DNA of 64,000 nt from Rouxiella sp. S1S-2 (GTDB taxonomy: Bacteria; Pseudomonadota; Gammaproteobacteria; Enterobacterales; Enterobacteriaceae): positions 4,340,001 to 4,404,000 of the forward strand of contig NZ_WFKL01000001.1 of the NCBI RefSeq assembly GCF_009208105.1, in the 5' to 3' direction. The first letter of the stretch is position 1. Each line of letters starts with the position of its first letter. A program made the position numbers and the translations under genes. Of the stretch, positions 47,467-59,815 are shown one piece after another. The notes beneath the pieces are model-generated. The model made no database searches, was not told where the DNA came from, and saw nothing but the letters and a program-made list of their open reading frames with translations.

Positions 47467-47511
47467 GGTGTTGCAGGTCATTGCAGTCAGGCTCCGTGAA
47501 GCCTCGCACTT

Positions 47512-49392
47512 TTACTGATTCTGCGCGGCGCTGCCTAACTTGATTTTAGCCTGTTGGCGCAGGTTGCCGAGCAGTGCATCAAAGGTGTTGTTTGACGAAG
47601 TCTGCTGCAGCTGCTGGTTAAACTGGGCTGCTTCTGCATCAGGCAGTTTCCCCTGAGTTACGGCGGTCAGCTTGATAAGCACCGTATTGCCCTGAGGGTC
47701 CTGTGAAATACCGTAGCTTGGCTTATCGGCCGTAGGCTGGGCCAGCGCATAAACGTTTTGCTCGAAGTCGGAAGGCTGAGCGGTACGCTGCACTTTTTGC
47801 ACGTTGCCAAAACTCAGACCGGCGGCTTTCAACGCGTCGTCGCCTTTACCGGCATTCAGCGCAGTCAGCAGTTTCTCAGCATCAACGCGCGCCTGATCTT
47901 CTGCCTTCTGGCGTTTAACCATCTGCGTCACCTGGTCTTTGACGTCAGTGAACGGCTTGATACCGGCCGCTTTGTGAGAGTCCACGCGAACCACAAATGC
48001 GCGATCGCCATCAACGGTGATAACGTCCGAGTTGTTGCCCGGTGCGCCGTCGTGACCAATCAAGCTGCCGTCAAACAGTGACTGAACAACCGGCTTGAAG
48101 TTGATGGCAGCCGGAATATTTTGCTCAGTAAACCAGTCTGTATGCTGAGCTTTAGTGCCTGCAGCATGCTCGGCCGAGGCCAAGGACTCGTTGTCGTTAC
48201 TGGCAGCGTCGCTCACTTTCTGCTGAAGCGCGTAGTAAGCGTCGAGCGCTTTCTCTTGCTTAAGCTTGTCTACGATACTGTCGTGCACCTCTGCAAGTGG
48301 CTTAACCTGCTCTGGCATAATGTCTTCAAGGCGCAGAATGAAGTAGCCGCTGTCTGATTTGATAACGCCTGAGGTCTGGCCTTTGGTGTTCAGGTTGGCA
48401 CTTTTGAATTCTGGCAGCGTGGTTTCGGGTTCCATCCAGCCCAGATCACCGCCCTTCTTGCCGCTGAGGGTATCAATAGACTTGGATTTTGCCAGCTCTG
48501 CGAAATCAGCGCCGCCTTTTAACTGCGCGTCGATGGCCTTCGCATCAGCTTCATCTTTAGCAACAATGACGCTGTAACGGCGACGTTCAGGCTGACCAAA
48601 CTCGCTTTTGTGCTGGTCGTAGTAGGCAGCAACGTCGGCATCAGTCACCTGAGTTTTGCCTTGCATCGCCGCAGCGTCCATTTCGATATAGCTAACTTTC
48701 AACTGCTCAGGGGCCACGAAGCTGTTTTTGTGCTGGTCATAGAAGGCTTGCAACTCGCTGTCGCTCACCTGCTGTTTGCCCGCAAGCGCCTCAGTGTTGA
48801 AGGTCGCGGTATGAACATCACGCTCCTGCAGCACCAGCTCTGACATTGATTTGCTTTCTACCGGCAGCACGAAGTCTGAATCGCCATACGCCTGAGCCAA
48901 CTGCTGGCTAACCAGTTGCTGTTTCATCAACTGTGCGAAGTTATCAGCGGTGTAGCCCATGCCCTGAATAGTTTGCAGGTATTTGGCATTATCAAACTGG
49001 TTGTTGGTCTGGAACTGAGGCGTAGCCAGAATAGCGTCTTTGATTTGCTGATCGCTAACCGTCACACCTAATTTTTTGGAGTATTGGTCAAGCAGAGTCA
49101 CGTCGACGAGGTTATTAAGAGACTGCTGACGCAGTTGCTGCATATAACCGTCGCTACCGGCCAGCGCGGCAAACTGATCGCCAAGCTGCTGCTGCAAGCG
49201 ACTGCGCTGATTCCCAACTGCATCGTCAAGCTGTGCACGGCTGATTTCCTGGCCGTTCACTTTCGCTGCGTAGTCACTCGACCCACCGATCAGGTAATTG
49301 CCTACACCGGTCAAAACAAAAGATAAAACGATCAGACCAAGAATAATTTTGAGCACGACGTGATTAGCTGCCGCGCGTAAGTTGTCCATCAT
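47512..49392 (-). CDS. ppiD: Periplasmic folding chaperone PpiD
   Basis: PpiD is an inner-membrane-anchored SurA-like chaperone near the Sec translocon. The 626-residue product (E. coli 623) starts MMDNLRAAANHVVLKIILGL, with a single N-terminal membrane helix, a SurA-N-like helical domain (residues 45-250), one parvulin domain (about 265-360; RRRYSVIVAK, DLGWMEPETTLPEF) and a C-terminal helical region. E. coli PpiD has a poorly active parvulin domain. In E. coli it is controlled by CpxR and heat shock; I see no clear site here. Confidence 0.97.
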   Translation of the reverse strand: MMDNLRAAANHVVLKIILGLIVLSFVLTGVGNYLIGGSSDYAAKVNGQEISRAQLDDAVGNQRSRLQQQLGDQFAALAGSDGYMQQLRQQSLNNLVDVTLLDQYSKKLGVTVSDQQIKDAILATPQFQTNNQFDNAKYLQTIQGMGYTADNFAQLMKQQLVSQQLAQAYGDSDFVLPVESKSMSELVLQERDVHTATFNTEALAGKQQVSDSELQAFYDQHKNSFVAPEQLKVSYIEMDAAAMQGKTQVTDADVAAYYDQHKSEFGQPERRRYSVIVAKDEADAKAIDAQLKGGADFAELAKSKSIDTLSGKKGGDLGWMEPETTLPEFKSANLNTKGQTSGVIKSDSGYFILRLEDIMPEQVKPLAEVHDSIVDKLKQEKALDAYYALQQKVSDAASNDNESLASAEHAAGTKAQHTDWFTEQNIPAAINFKPVVQSLFDGSLIGHDGAPGNNSDVITVDGDRAFVVRVDSHKAAGIKPFTDVKDQVTQMVKRQKAEDQARVDAEKLLTALNAGKGDDALKAAGLSFGNVQKVQRTAQPSDFEQNVYALAQPTADKPSYGISQDPQGNTVLIKLTAVTQGKLPDAEAAQFNQQLQQTSSNNTFDALLGNLRQQAKIKLGSAAQNQ

Positions 49393-49601
49393 AGTGAAGC
49401 AACACTCCGCTGTATTTGGGGTTTAAAACTTGGGCTGCGTGGGTTGTACCAACGATCCCTGTGACACCCATCAGGGTGCTGCACAATAAACTGCGTGTTT
49501 ACACTGACACTTCGTTTCGAGTGGTGTTCAAAAGAATCACTGTTAACAGGCAACGCCTTTAAGAAAAACCTTTTGCGTCCATGAGCATCGGCACGCAAAA
49601 G

Positions 49602-49630
49602 TAAAAAAAGCGCATCTCTTCGATGCGCCT
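49602..49630 (-). terminator. Terminator of hupB
   Basis: On the minus strand GCGCATC pairs with GATGCGC and is followed by a run of seven T residues, about 47 bases after the hupB stop. Confidence 0.92.
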
Positions 49631-49676
49631 TATATATTACCTTACCAACCCTGAGACGTCAGGTTATTGTTAGTAA

Positions 49677-49952
49677 TTATCCGTTTACTGCATCTTTCAA
49701 CGATTTACCTGCACGGAAGCCAGGAACTTTGGCAGCCGGAATACTGATTTCTTTACCGGTTTGCGGGTTACGGCCTGTGCGAGCTGAGCGCTCACGAACT
49801 GCAAAGGTACCGAATCCAACCAGTGCAACTTCTTCTCCGGCTTTCAGAGAATCAGTTACCGATGCAAGCACCGCGTCCAGCACACGTCCAGCGGCCGCTT
49901 TAGAAATATCCGCACCGGCTGCAATTTTGTCGATCAGTTGTGACTTATTCAC
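49677..49952 (-). CDS. hupB: DNA-binding protein HU-beta
   Basis: HU-beta is the histone-like subunit that bends and compacts DNA. The 91-residue product (E. coli 90) starts [20 protein letters not shown] and carries the DNA-binding arm with [20 protein letters not shown]. It lies between ppiD and lon as in E. coli and has its own terminator. Confidence 0.98.
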   Translation of the reverse strand: MNKSQLIDKIAAGADISKAAAGRVLDAVLASVTDSLKAGEEVALVGFGTFAVRERSARTGRNPQTGKEISIPAAKVPGFRAGKSLKDAVNG

Positions 49953-50097
49953 GTTTTCATCCCCTCTTAAAATTCTATCGTCACGCCGAAATTTCCCTAC
50001 GGACGTGACAGCGCAGCTGTTATATCAAGCTTGTCAGGGGTATGCAAGCTACCCAGAACCCGTTGCACCCTTCTGACAGGTGTACTAACTTAACGGC

Positions 50098-50140
50098 ACA
50101 AAAAAAGGCTGGCAAGTGGGATTTCACCTGCCAGCCTTAG
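50098..50140 (-). terminator. Terminator of lon
   Basis: On the minus strand AAGGCTGGCA pairs with TGCCAGCCTT around a partly paired loop and is followed by seven T residues, about 30 bases after the lon stop. Confidence 0.9.
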
Positions 50141-50168
50141 TTTTGCTTACACTTTATGCATTAGGTCA

Positions 50169-52523
50169 CTATTTTGCAGCAACCGGCAGTGCGCCGAAGG
50201 CTGGATTCTGCAATGCAAAGTTCAGCACGTCGTCGATACGCTTAACCGGGTGGATCTCTAAATCAGCCAACACGTTGTCTGGGATCTCTTCCAGGTCACG
50301 CTTGTTGTCATCAGGGATCAGTACCACTTTGATACCACCGCGGTGTGCAGCCAGCAGTTTTTCCTTTAGACCGCCGATGGGCAGAACCAGACCACGCAGC
50401 GTTATCTCGCCGGTCATGGCCACGTCGGCGCGAACAGGGTTACCGGTCAAACAGGAAACCAACGCGGTACACATTGCAATACCGGCGCTTGGGCCGTCTT
50501 TCGGCGTCGCCCCTTCAGGTACGTGAACGTGAATATCACGTTTTTCGTAGAAATCAGGGTTGATACCCAACTTTTCAGCGCGCGCGCGCACCACGGTCAG
50601 CGCAGCCTGAATCGACTCCTGCATAACTTCACCGAGAGAACCGGTGTAGGTCAGCTTGCCTTTACCCGGCACGCAGGCGGTTTCGATAGTCAGCAGCTCG
50701 CCGCCCACTTCAGTCCACGCAAGGCCAGTAACCTGCCCTACGCGGTTTTCCGTGTCTGCACGGCCATAGTCAACCTTCTGCACGCCGAGATAGTCTTTGA
50801 GGTTATCGCCGTTAATCACAATGTGCTTGAGCGTTTTGTCCAATAGCAGCTGTTTAACCGCTTTACGGCACAGCTTGGAAATTTCACGTTCCAAACTACG
50901 CACACCGGCTTCGCGGGTGTAGAAACGAATAATGCCGATAATGGCGCTGTCTTCAACGGTCAGCTCATTTTTCTTCAGCGCGTTGCGCTCGATTTGTTTC
51001 GGCAACAGGTGCTGTTTGGCGATATTCAGTTTTTCGTCTTCGGTATAACCCGACAGGCGAATCACTTCCATACGGTCAAGCAGCGGCGCCGGAATGTTCA
51101 TCGAGTTTGACGTTGCCACGAACATCACATCAGACAGGTCGTAGTCAACTTCCAGGTAGTGGTCGTTGAAGGCCACGTTCTGTTCTGGATCAAGCACTTC
51201 CAGGAGAGCCGACGCCGGATCGCCGCGCATGTCGGAAGACATTTTGTCGATCTCATCGAGCAGGAACAGCGGGTTCTTCACGCCAACTTTAGCCATTTTC
51301 TGGATAAGTTTGCCTGGCATAGAACCTATATAGGTACGGCGGTGACCGCGGATTTCCGCTTCATCACGCACGCCACCCAGCGCCATACGCACATATTCGC
51401 GACCGGTTGCACGGGCAATTGACTGCCCCAGCGAGGTTTTACCCACGCCCGGAGGCCCAACCAGACACAGGATTGGCCCTTTGATTTTGCTGACACGCGT
51501 CTGTACGGCGAGGTACTCAAGGATACGGTCTTTCACACGCTCAAGACCAAAGTGGTCGGTATCCAGCACCTCCTGCGCCTTACGCAGGTCTTTTTTAACT
51601 TTGCTGCGAGCATTCCACGGCACCTGAAGCATCCAGTCGATATAGCCCCGCACTACGGTGGCCTCGGCGGACATCGGTGACATCATTTTCAGCTTTTGCA
51701 GCTCGGCTTCCGTTTTTTCACGCGCATCTTTCGGCATTTTGGCCGCTTCGATTTTGCGTTTCAGCGCTTCATGTTCATCAGGCGCGTCGTCCATCTCGCC
51801 CAGCTCTTTCTGAATAGCTTTCATTTGCTCATTCAGATAGTACTCGCGCTGGCTTTTTTCCATCTGTTTTTTGACACGATTACGAATGCGTTTTTCAACC
51901 TGCAGCAGGTCGATTTCCGATTCCATCATCGCCATCAGATACTCAAGGCGTTCGGTAATGTCGAACATCTCCAGCACAGACTGTTTGTCGGCAAGCTTTA
52001 ACGGCATGTGCGCGGCAATGGTGTCCGCCAGGCGCGCAGCGTCTTCAATGCTGTTCAGTGAGGTCAGCACTTCCGGCGGAATTTTTTTATTCAGTTTGAT
52101 ATAGCCTTCAAACTGATTAATGGCCGTGCGAACCAGCACCTCTTGCTCGCGCTCGTCTACCGCTGGCGATTCCAGGTATTCGGCATGGGCTGCAAAATGC
52201 TCACCGCTGTCGGATAACGTGGTAATACGCGCACGCTGCAGGCCTTCGACCAGAACTTTTACCGTTCCATCAGGAAGTTTAAGCATCTGTAAAATAGAGG
52301 CTACGGTTCCCACTGAGAACAAATCGTTGATACCAGGTTCATCCGTCGACGCTTCTTTCTGCGCAACGAGCATGATTTTTTTATCATTATCCATTGCTGC
52401 TTCGAGACAGCGAATTGATTTCTCCCGGCCAACGAACAACGGGATAACCATATGCGGATAAACCACCACATCGCGCAGAGGCAATACGGGGATTTCTATG
52501 CGTTCGGAACGCTCAGGGTTCAT
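50169..52523 (-). CDS. lon: ATP-dependent protease Lon
   Basis: Lon is a hexameric AAA+ serine protease degrading misfolded and regulatory proteins. The 784-residue length equals E. coli. The N-terminal LON domain covers residues 1-200; Walker A is GPPGVGKTS near 356-364 and Walker B is FLLDEIDKM near 420. The protease domain has [11 protein letters not shown] with the catalytic Ser (679 by E. coli numbering) and a Lys about 43 residues later in [11 protein letters not shown] sigma-32 promoter lies about 90-115 bases upstream, past a small CTCGTG/CACGAG hairpin in the leader. Confidence 0.99.
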   Translation of the reverse strand: MNPERSERIEIPVLPLRDVVVYPHMVIPLFVGREKSIRCLEAAMDNDKKIMLVAQKEASTDEPGINDLFSVGTVASILQMLKLPDGTVKVLVEGLQRARITTLSDSGEHFAAHAEYLESPAVDEREQEVLVRTAINQFEGYIKLNKKIPPEVLTSLNSIEDAARLADTIAAHMPLKLADKQSVLEMFDITERLEYLMAMMESEIDLLQVEKRIRNRVKKQMEKSQREYYLNEQMKAIQKELGEMDDAPDEHEALKRKIEAAKMPKDAREKTEAELQKLKMMSPMSAEATVVRGYIDWMLQVPWNARSKVKKDLRKAQEVLDTDHFGLERVKDRILEYLAVQTRVSKIKGPILCLVGPPGVGKTSLGQSIARATGREYVRMALGGVRDEAEIRGHRRTYIGSMPGKLIQKMAKVGVKNPLFLLDEIDKMSSDMRGDPASALLEVLDPEQNVAFNDHYLEVDYDLSDVMFVATSNSMNIPAPLLDRMEVIRLSGYTEDEKLNIAKQHLLPKQIERNALKKNELTVEDSAIIGIIRFYTREAGVRSLEREISKLCRKAVKQLLLDKTLKHIVINGDNLKDYLGVQKVDYGRADTENRVGQVTGLAWTEVGGELLTIETACVPGKGKLTYTGSLGEVMQESIQAALTVVRARAEKLGINPDFYEKRDIHVHVPEGATPKDGPSAGIAMCTALVSCLTGNPVRADVAMTGEITLRGLVLPIGGLKEKLLAAHRGGIKVVLIPDDNKRDLEEIPDNVLADLEIHPVKRIDDVLNFALQNPAFGALPVAAK

Positions 52524-52609
52524 AGAGCTCTCTCTTAGTTTAGCTTCCGCCAGGTTAAGGAAATCTCGTGAAACACGAGTCAGCGGGTTTCAGCAAGTCG
52601 TTAACTGAG

Positions 52610-52638
52610 TATATGGGGATGAATATCTGACATTCAAC
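52610..52638 (-). promoter_or_regulatory. Sigma-32 heat-shock promoter of lon
   Basis: On the minus strand GTTGAA (52638-52633) and CCCCATATA (52618-52610) are spaced by 14 bases, a near-perfect sigma-32 promoter (one -35 mismatch) pointing at lon. Confidence 0.85.
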
Positions 52639-52651
52639 GACAAGAATGCGA

Positions 52652-52684
52652 GGAAAAAAAAATGGGGGAACAAATCCCCCATTT
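52652..52684 (-). terminator. Terminator of clpX
   Basis: AAATGGGGGA and TCCCCCATTT form a ten-pair stem; nine or so T residues follow on the minus strand. It separates clpX from the lon promoter. Confidence 0.93.
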
Positions 52685-52714
52685 CTCATCTAAACCACTG
52701 GTTAAATTGGCTAA

Positions 52715-53989
<1,275 letters not shown>

Positions 53990-54110
53990 CAGTAAACCTC
54001 TTCTTTAATCTCTGTCCCGCGGACAACACACGGCGGCACGACCATTTAACTCAACAGACAGGTCAATCACTGACGCAGCTTAAGTCTATTGAACAATTCA
54101 CTCATATCTG

Positions 54111-54152
54111 ATGCTTTAGGGTAAAGCATCGGGCGGCGATTTTCACGCCGCC
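54111..54152 (-). promoter_or_regulatory. Tandem hairpins in the clpP-clpX spacer
   Basis: Two adjacent stems, ATGCTTTA/TAAAGCAT with a three-base loop and GGCGGCG/CGCCGCC with a seven-base loop, lie between clpP and clpX. Neither has a T-run, so partial attenuation or mRNA protection is more likely than full termination. Confidence 0.5.
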
Positions 54153-54213
54153 ACACTTAAAAACGTGCGTATGAGTTTAACTATAGACCATCGCGTCAGC
54201 AGAAAAACGCTAA

Positions 54214-54843
54214 TTAGAGTTCGCCGCGATGAGTCATAACCTTGTCAACCAACCCATACTCTACAGCTTCGGCGGCTGACAGGAAACGATCTCGCTCAGT
54301 GTCACGCTCTATTTCTTCAAGAGATTTGCCCGTATGTTGCGCCATCAGCGTATTCATACGGTGCTTAACCTTCAGGATCTCTCTGGCGTGGATATCAATA
54401 TCCGTCGCCTGGCCCTGGAAACCGCCCAGCGGTTGGTGAATCATCACACGGGAGTTAGGCAGCGCATAGCGTTTGCCCTTGGCACCAGCGGTCAACAGGA
54501 AGGAGCCCATTGAACAGGCCTGACCCATACAAATGGTGCTGACGTCCGGCTTGATAAATTGCATGGTGTCGTAAATTGACATCCCCGAGGTGATCACGCC
54601 GCCCGGTGAGTTGATATAAAGGTAAATATCTTTCTCCGGGTTTTCGGCTTCCAGAAACAGCATCTGGGCCACAATCAGGTTAGCCATATGGTCTTCAACT
54701 TGTCCGGTCAGGAAGATGATGCGTTCCTTCAACAGACGAGAAAAAATATCGTAAGAGCGCTCACCACGTGAAGTCTGCTCTACAACCATCGGTACCAGAG
54801 CCATGTTTGGCGCAAATTGTTCTCTTTCACCACTGTATGACAT
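54214..54843 (-). CDS. clpP: ATP-dependent Clp protease proteolytic subunit ClpP
   Basis: ClpP is the barrel-shaped serine protease paired with ClpX and ClpA. The 209-residue product (E. coli 207) keeps the catalytic triad at the E. coli numbers: Ser111 in GQACSMGS, His136 in RVMIHQPLG and Asp185 in [11 protein letters not shown] short propeptide precedes ALVPMVVEQ, with cleavage expected after Met14. It lies between tig and clpX as in E. coli. Confidence 0.99.
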   Translation of the reverse strand: MSYSGEREQFAPNMALVPMVVEQTSRGERSYDIFSRLLKERIIFLTGQVEDHMANLIVAQMLFLEAENPEKDIYLYINSPGGVITSGMSIYDTMQFIKPDVSTICMGQACSMGSFLLTAGAKGKRYALPNSRVMIHQPLGGFQGQATDIDIHAREILKVKHRMNTLMAQHTGKSLEEIERDTERDRFLSAAEAVEYGLVDKVMTHRGEL

Positions 54844-55264
54844 AACCGTCTCCTAATAGAATGCTCTTTAGCGCGAGTTGAAACCGATTCTACTTGAGAT
54901 AAGCGATGATGACTATGCTCAAGCGGCCAAGTCGCCACATACACGGCTGACGGTGGTTATCAGTCAGAAGCTAACAGCAAAGTTGCCCTTGTAGCACTAG
55001 ACAATTGGGGAGGAGAGGCGAAATTTCAAGCCTTGGCGAAAATTCTTTTCTTCCCCGGATCCATTGAGCAAACAAATAGCTCAATTATTGTACTTATTGC
55101 CAATTTTTCGGTTATCACTCTGATAAATATAGTGCAATGTCTAACAAATATAGAGTACTGGCATTCGAAAAAACCAGCTAAAAGCCAGAAAAGGCAAAAT
55201 AAAAAGCCCGTAGCGCAAACTACGGGCTTGGACTTCTGAATCAGATTAACCTACAGCGTAAATC
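54844..55264. other. Gap between tig and clpP
   Basis: This 421-base interval holds the tig terminator (55197-55231) and must hold the clpP promoter. A CTTGAG lies at about 54924 on the minus strand, but no convincing sigma-32 -10 follows it. No small gene is seen; the open frames are AT-rich and lack a ribosome binding site. Confidence 0.5.
55197..55231 (-). terminator. Terminator of tig
   Basis: AGCCCGTAG and CTACGGGCT form a nine-pair stem with a six-base loop; TTTTATTTT follows on the minus strand, about 35 bases after the tig stop. Confidence 0.92.
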
Positions 55265-56569
55265 TTACGCTGGAGTATTTTGGTTCATCAGCTCGGTAAA
55301 GGTCGTGGCTTTCTCAGTCACTTTCGCTTTAGACAGCAGGGTCTCGACGGCTTGTTCTTCCAGCGCGACGTTACGCATGTTGTTCATCAGCTCTTTATTT
55401 TTGCTGTAGAATTCAACAACTTCTGATGGATCTTCGTAAGCGGAAGCCATTTCTTCGATCAGCGCTTTAACGCGATCTTCGTCAGCTTTCAGTTCGTGCT
55501 GGCTGATAACTTCACCCAACAGCAGGCCGACAACAACGCGTTGCTTAGCTTGCTCTTCGAACAGTTCACGTGGCAGTTCCAGGGCTTGTTTCTCGTTGCC
55601 ACCGAAACGCTGTGCAGCCTGGCGACGCAGAACGTCAACTTCGCTGTCGATCAGTGCAGACGGAACGTCGATTTCGTTAGCCTTGACCAGACCTTCGATT
55701 GCCTGAGACTTGATGCGATTACGCACCGCGCCTTTCAGCTCACGGTCCATATTTTTACGCACTTCGGCACGCAGACCTTCTACAGAACCATCAGCTACGC
55801 CGAAACGTTTGATGAACTCTTCAGTCAGTTCTGGCAGTTCGCGCTCTTCAACTTTCTTCAACACGATAGCGAACTTGGCTTCTTTCCCTTTCAGATTTTC
55901 AGCGTGGTAGTCTTCTGGGAAGTTCACGTCGATAGTGAATTCTTCACCGGCTTTATGACCGACCAGACCTTCTTCGAAGCCTGGGATCATGCGGCCCTGG
56001 CCCATAGCCAGTACGAAATCAGACGCTTTGCCGCCTTCAAACTCTTCGCCGTCGATAGAACCGGAGAAATCAACGGTGACGCGGTCTTCAGCTTTAACGG
56101 CCGCTTCAGATTCTTTCCAGTCAGCCTGCTGCTTGCGCAGGGTTTCCAGCATGGTGTCAACGTCAGCTTCGTTCACTTCAACAACCGGTTTTTCTACTTC
56201 GATGCTTTCCAGATCTTTCAGTTCAACTTCTGGGTAAACTTCGAACTCAACGGTGAAGTTGAAATCTTCGCCCACTTTGTAGTCGCCTGGAACATAGTTA
56301 GGCGCGCCAGCTGGATTGATTTTTTCTTTGATGATTGCATCAACAAAGCTGCGCTGCATCACGTCGCCCAATACGTCTTGACGGACGCTGGCACCGTAAC
56401 GCTGTTCAACGATGTTTTTTGGAACGTGGCCCTTGCGGAAGCCGTCGATACGAACATTTTTAGCCGCTTTGGCCAGTTCGCTGGTCACTGCTTTTTCAAT
56501 GCTGTCAGCAGGAACAGTAATAGCGATACGGCGACCAAGGCCTTGAGTGGTTTCAACAGAAACTTGCAT
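55265..56569 (-). CDS. tig: Trigger factor
   Basis: Trigger factor is the ribosome-bound chaperone and prolyl isomerase acting on nascent chains. The 434-residue product (E. coli 432) starts [17 protein letters not shown]; the ribosome-docking motif [10 protein letters not shown] lies near residues 43-52, the FKBP-type domain at about 150-245 ([31 protein letters not shown]) and the C-terminal helical arms follow. It lies between bolA and clpP as in E. coli. Confidence 0.99.
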   Translation of the reverse strand: MQVSVETTQGLGRRIAITVPADSIEKAVTSELAKAAKNVRIDGFRKGHVPKNIVEQRYGASVRQDVLGDVMQRSFVDAIIKEKINPAGAPNYVPGDYKVGEDFNFTVEFEVYPEVELKDLESIEVEKPVVEVNEADVDTMLETLRKQQADWKESEAAVKAEDRVTVDFSGSIDGEEFEGGKASDFVLAMGQGRMIPGFEEGLVGHKAGEEFTIDVNFPEDYHAENLKGKEAKFAIVLKKVEERELPELTEEFIKRFGVADGSVEGLRAEVRKNMDRELKGAVRNRIKSQAIEGLVKANEIDVPSALIDSEVDVLRRQAAQRFGGNEKQALELPRELFEEQAKQRVVVGLLLGEVISQHELKADEDRVKALIEEMASAYEDPSEVVEFYSKNKELMNNMRNVALEEQAVETLLSKAKVTEKATTFTELMNQNTPA

Positions 56570-56974
56570 CTTGTTACCTCAAAAAAATCACAGTGCTCGG
56601 TCAATCCCGAACCGGGACGCATCAAGCAGAACCCAAGCTCAGTGTTCGAGAAAGTCCCGAAACCATTCCGGAAAAATAAGACGCGACATTATAGCGGCGC
56701 AACAGCAGCGAGTCGAGGACGGTTATCTCAAAGCCTGATTCTTCATGGCTCGTCCGTGATGGCGCTCGCTTACTGGCGAGTTCAATCCCTCGAAATACAT
56801 CATGTTGCAGAACCTAAACTACCTTGCCGTTAGCCTTTATGTAGACATAACAAAAAACGGCCCGCAGGCCGTTTCGAAATTCGCCTCTACTAATACAGCA
56901 ACTTGGGGGCAAAGTTCCAGAGATACTGTCGATTAATAGAGATTTAGTGGGTATTTTGCTTAAAAAAAACCGTT
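56570..56974. other. Gap between bolA and tig
   Basis: This 405-base interval carries the bolA terminator (56851-56875) and presumably the tig promoter. No gene or repeat is seen; the open frames across it run into tig antisense sequence. Confidence 0.55.
56851..56875 (-). terminator. Terminator of bolA
   Basis: AAACGGCC and GGCCGTTT form an eight-pair stem with a CGCA loop on the plus-strand reading; TTTTG follows on the minus strand, 100 bases after the bolA stop. Confidence 0.85.
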
Positions 56975-57289
56975 TCAGGCAAGCGTTCCTGCACCACGGC
57001 ACGGTGGAGAAGCGGGAACAGTGTCCTGCAACCCCTCCCACTCTTTCAGCGTGTAGGTGTGCAGCGCCAGGGCGTGAACGCTGCCGGCCAGCTCCTCTGA
57101 CAGCACAGAATAAATTGCGCGGTGACGGGATAAAAAGCGCTCACCCAGGAATTTATCGCTGACCATCACGACCTTAAAGTGGCTCTCTGAACCCGCCGGT
57201 ACATTGTGGCGATAACTTTCGTCCGTTACGTCCAAGTGCGTTGGTTCAAACGCTGCAGCTAACTTTGCTTCTATTTGCTCGCGAATCAT
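56975..57289 (-). CDS. bolA: Stress regulator BolA
   Basis: BolA is a small morphogene and regulator that also pairs with monothiol glutaredoxins in iron-sulfur handling. The 104-residue product (E. coli 105) starts [16 protein letters not shown] and has the [19 protein letters not shown] and [11 protein letters not shown] segments of the family. AGGAG six bases upstream of 57289 selects this start over upstream in-frame ones. It is divergent from yajG across a 315-base gap in which I cannot place the stationary-phase promoter known in E. coli. Confidence 0.97.
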   Translation of the reverse strand: MIREQIEAKLAAAFEPTHLDVTDESYRHNVPAGSESHFKVVMVSDKFLGERFLSRHRAIYSVLSEELAGSVHALALHTYTLKEWEGLQDTVPASPPCRGAGTLA

Positions 57290-57604
57290 AGCCATCTCCT
57301 TAAAAACACATCTTGCAGAGAACTCCGCCAAACTATTTCGCCGTCATAACATCAATAATAGGCTGTTTTCCGCTTTATTCTTACTTTCAATGAGAAAATA
57401 TTACTTATGTGAACAAAATAGCCGTTTGGAATGCAAACGAGAATGTTCTTTAACTATTTTTTCGCACAAAGGCGATAAATTCCGTACTTTCGAGGTCCAA
57501 TCTCATGGCACGCTAAACATCGGCAATGCTATGATGCTGCCAATTCTACAATGAAAACACGCCAACTCCTGACTTTGAAAAGATGGAAAATTGAGAAAAT
57601 GACC

Positions 57605-58183
57605 ATGTTGAAGAAAATCCTTTTCCCTGTACTGGCATTATTTATGCTTGCAGGTTGTGCTACCAGCAGCAACACATTGAACATTTCACCAAAAATTGCT
57701 CTGCCGACTCAGGATCCCACCCTGATGGGCGTAACAATCAGCATTAACGGCGCAGACATGCGTCAAGACAAAGCCCTCGCCAAAGTTAATCGCGATGGAC
57801 AGCTGGTTTCTCTGACCCCGTCTCGCGATATGCGTTTCCTGCTGCAAGAGTCACTCGAAAAACAGATGACCGCTCGCGGCTACATGGTAGGGCCGTCTGG
57901 CGCTGTTGACCTGCAGATCGTGGTCAATCGACTGTATGCCGACGTTCAGGAAGGCAATCTGCGTTACAACATCACCACCAAGGCCGACATTTCTATTATC
58001 GCTACAGCGAAAAACGGCAACAAACAGGTTAAAAACTACAACACCAGCTACAACGTTCAGGGCGCCTTTACTGCGACCGATGCGAAAATCACTAACGTGA
58101 TTAACACCGCGCTGGGTGATGTCATTTCTGACATGGCACAGGACACCAGCGTGAGCGACTTTATTAAAGCCAACTCACACTAG
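57605..58183 (+). CDS. yajG: YajG-family lipoprotein
   Basis: This 192-residue lipoprotein, the E. coli length, has a signal peptide MLKKILFPVLALFMLAGC with Cys18 as lipid site. The mature part keeps LPTQDPTLMGVTISINGAD, RFLLQESLEKQMTARGYMVG and the KNYNTSYNV segment. Its function is unknown. An ATG two codons earlier (57599) is also in frame; 57605 is chosen by comparison with E. coli. It is followed by ampG. Confidence 0.95.
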   Translation: MLKKILFPVLALFMLAGCATSSNTLNISPKIALPTQDPTLMGVTISINGADMRQDKALAKVNRDGQLVSLTPSRDMRFLLQESLEKQMTARGYMVGPSGAVDLQIVVNRLYADVQEGNLRYNITTKADISIIATAKNGNKQVKNYNTSYNVQGAFTATDAKITNVINTALGDVISDMAQDTSVSDFIKANSH

Positions 58184-58336
58184 TCTTTGCCTCTTCTGCC
58201 CGGTGATTCCGGGCAGAAACCTTTGATTATCCTCACCGTTTACACGCCACCCGCCAATCCTTCCTTTATTATCCGCGTTTATCCTTTATCATGCCTTTGC
58301 GCCCCCTATTCAATGGCCTGCTGGAACACGGATGCT

Positions 58337-59815
58337 ATGCTGAAACAGTACTTCAAAATCTTTACCCAACGTAATACCGCGATCCTGCTCCTGCTGGGTT
58401 TTGCATCCGGCTTACCTCTCGCTCTGACGTCCGGCACACTGCAGGCCTGGATGACGGTCGAAAATCTCGATCTCAAAACCATCGGTATTTTCTCGCTGGT
58501 TGGCCAGGCCTATGTGTTCAAATTCCTTTGGTCACCGATGATGGACCGGTATACGCCGTCATTTTTGGGCCGCCGCCGTGGCTGGTTGATAGTGACGCAG
58601 CTGCTGTTGGTGGTTTCCATTTTCGGCATGGGCTATATGAATCCGGCCAACGATCTGTTCTGGCTGGCCGCGCTGGCGGTGCTCATTGCCTTTGCCTCCG
58701 CCTCGCAAGACATCGTGTTTGACGCTTATAAAACCGATCTGTTGAGCGCCGAGGAACGCGGCAATGGTGCGGCCGTGTCGGTGCTGGGATATCGGCTGGC
58801 CATGTTGGTTTCTGGTGGACTGGCCTTATGGCTGGCCGACCGTTATCTCGGCTGGCAACATACCTATTGGCTGATGGCCGCGCTGATGCTTATCGGCGTA
58901 GTGGCCACTCTTTTTGCCCCAGAGCCAGAGGTTAATCAACCGGCCCCTACCAGCATGGAAATGGCGGTAGTTGCCCCCCTTAAAGACTTTTTTGGCCGCA
59001 ATAATGCCTGGCTTATTCTTCTATTAATCGTGATGTACAAACTCGGTGACGCTTTTGCGGGTAGCCTGAGCACCACTTTCCTTATTAGGGGCGTAGGGTT
59101 TGACGCGGGCGAAGTTGGGCTGGTTAACAAAACGCTCGGGCTGTTGGCGACTATTTTCGGTGCGCTGCTCGGTGGCGTGCTGATGCAACGCCTTAGCTTG
59201 TTCAAGGCGCTGATGCTGTTTGGCATTTTACAGGGCGTGTCGAATGCCGGTTACTGGATACTGGCCATCACGGATAAACATCTCTATTCGATGGGCACGG
59301 CCATCTTCTTCGAAAACCTGTGTGGTGGTATGGGCACGGCGGCCTTCGTCGCGTTGTTAATGGCGCTGTGCAACAAATCCTTTTCCGCTACCCAGTTTGC
59401 TCTGCTTTCCGCGCTTTCGGCGGTGGGACGAGTGTATGTTGGCCCCATTGCCGGCTGGTTTGTCGAAGCCAACGGCTGGCCGCTGTTCTACTTGTTCTCG
59501 ATTGTTGCCTCCATTCCAGGCCTGGTATTGCTGGCCCTGTGCCGACAGACGCTGGAACATACTCAGCATACCGATTCGTTTTTGCCTCGGGTGCATTTTG
59601 CCTCAGCTTATCGTTGGGCGTTGCGTTTGCTACTGATCGGCAGTGTGTTACTGGCCGTGTGGGTTATCCTCCTTATTACCGACGGACTACGCTGGACTGA
59701 CTTACCGCTGCTGGCCGCCAAAACCGTACAGCTTGGCGCCCTGCTCTGCCTAGTAGGAATTGCGCTGGGCAGCCTGCTGGATTTCCTCGCCCTGCGCCGT
59801 CATCAGCGAGTTTAG
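58337..59815 (+). CDS. ampG: Muropeptide permease AmpG
   Basis: AmpG imports GlcNAc-anhydro-MurNAc peptides from the periplasm for cell-wall recycling, supplying the signal that AmpR uses to induce AmpC-type beta-lactamase. The 492-residue product (E. coli 491) is a 14-helix major facilitator protein with LLGFASGLPLALTSGTLQAW near residues 20-39 and the SPMMDRYTPSFLGRRRGW loop. The frame is open from 58187, but the ATG at 58337 matches E. coli and has CGGA upstream. It lies 153 bases after yajG. Confidence 0.97.
   Translation: MLKQYFKIFTQRNTAILLLLGFASGLPLALTSGTLQAWMTVENLDLKTIGIFSLVGQAYVFKFLWSPMMDRYTPSFLGRRRGWLIVTQLLLVVSIFGMGYMNPANDLFWLAALAVLIAFASASQDIVFDAYKTDLLSAEERGNGAAVSVLGYRLAMLVSGGLALWLADRYLGWQHTYWLMAALMLIGVVATLFAPEPEVNQPAPTSMEMAVVAPLKDFFGRNNAWLILLLIVMYKLGDAFAGSLSTTFLIRGVGFDAGEVGLVNKTLGLLATIFGALLGGVLMQRLSLFKALMLFGILQGVSNAGYWILAITDKHLYSMGTAIFFENLCGGMGTAAFVALLMALCNKSFSATQFALLSALSAVGRVYVGPIAGWFVEANGWPLFYLFSIVASIPGLVLLALCRQTLEHTQHTDSFLPRVHFASAYRWALRLLLIGSVLLAVWVILLITDGLRWTDLPLLAAKTVQLGALLCLVGIALGSLLDFLALRRHQRV

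Noticed and set aside
54111..54152. Full terminator between clpP and clpX
   Set aside because: Two good stems exist but neither is followed by a T-run, so I record them only as hairpins.
55496..56833. A 445-codon plus-strand open frame across tig
   Set aside because: It is antisense to the clear trigger factor gene and rich in Phe, Asn and His as expected for a reverse-frame shadow; it has no family resemblance and no ribosome binding site.
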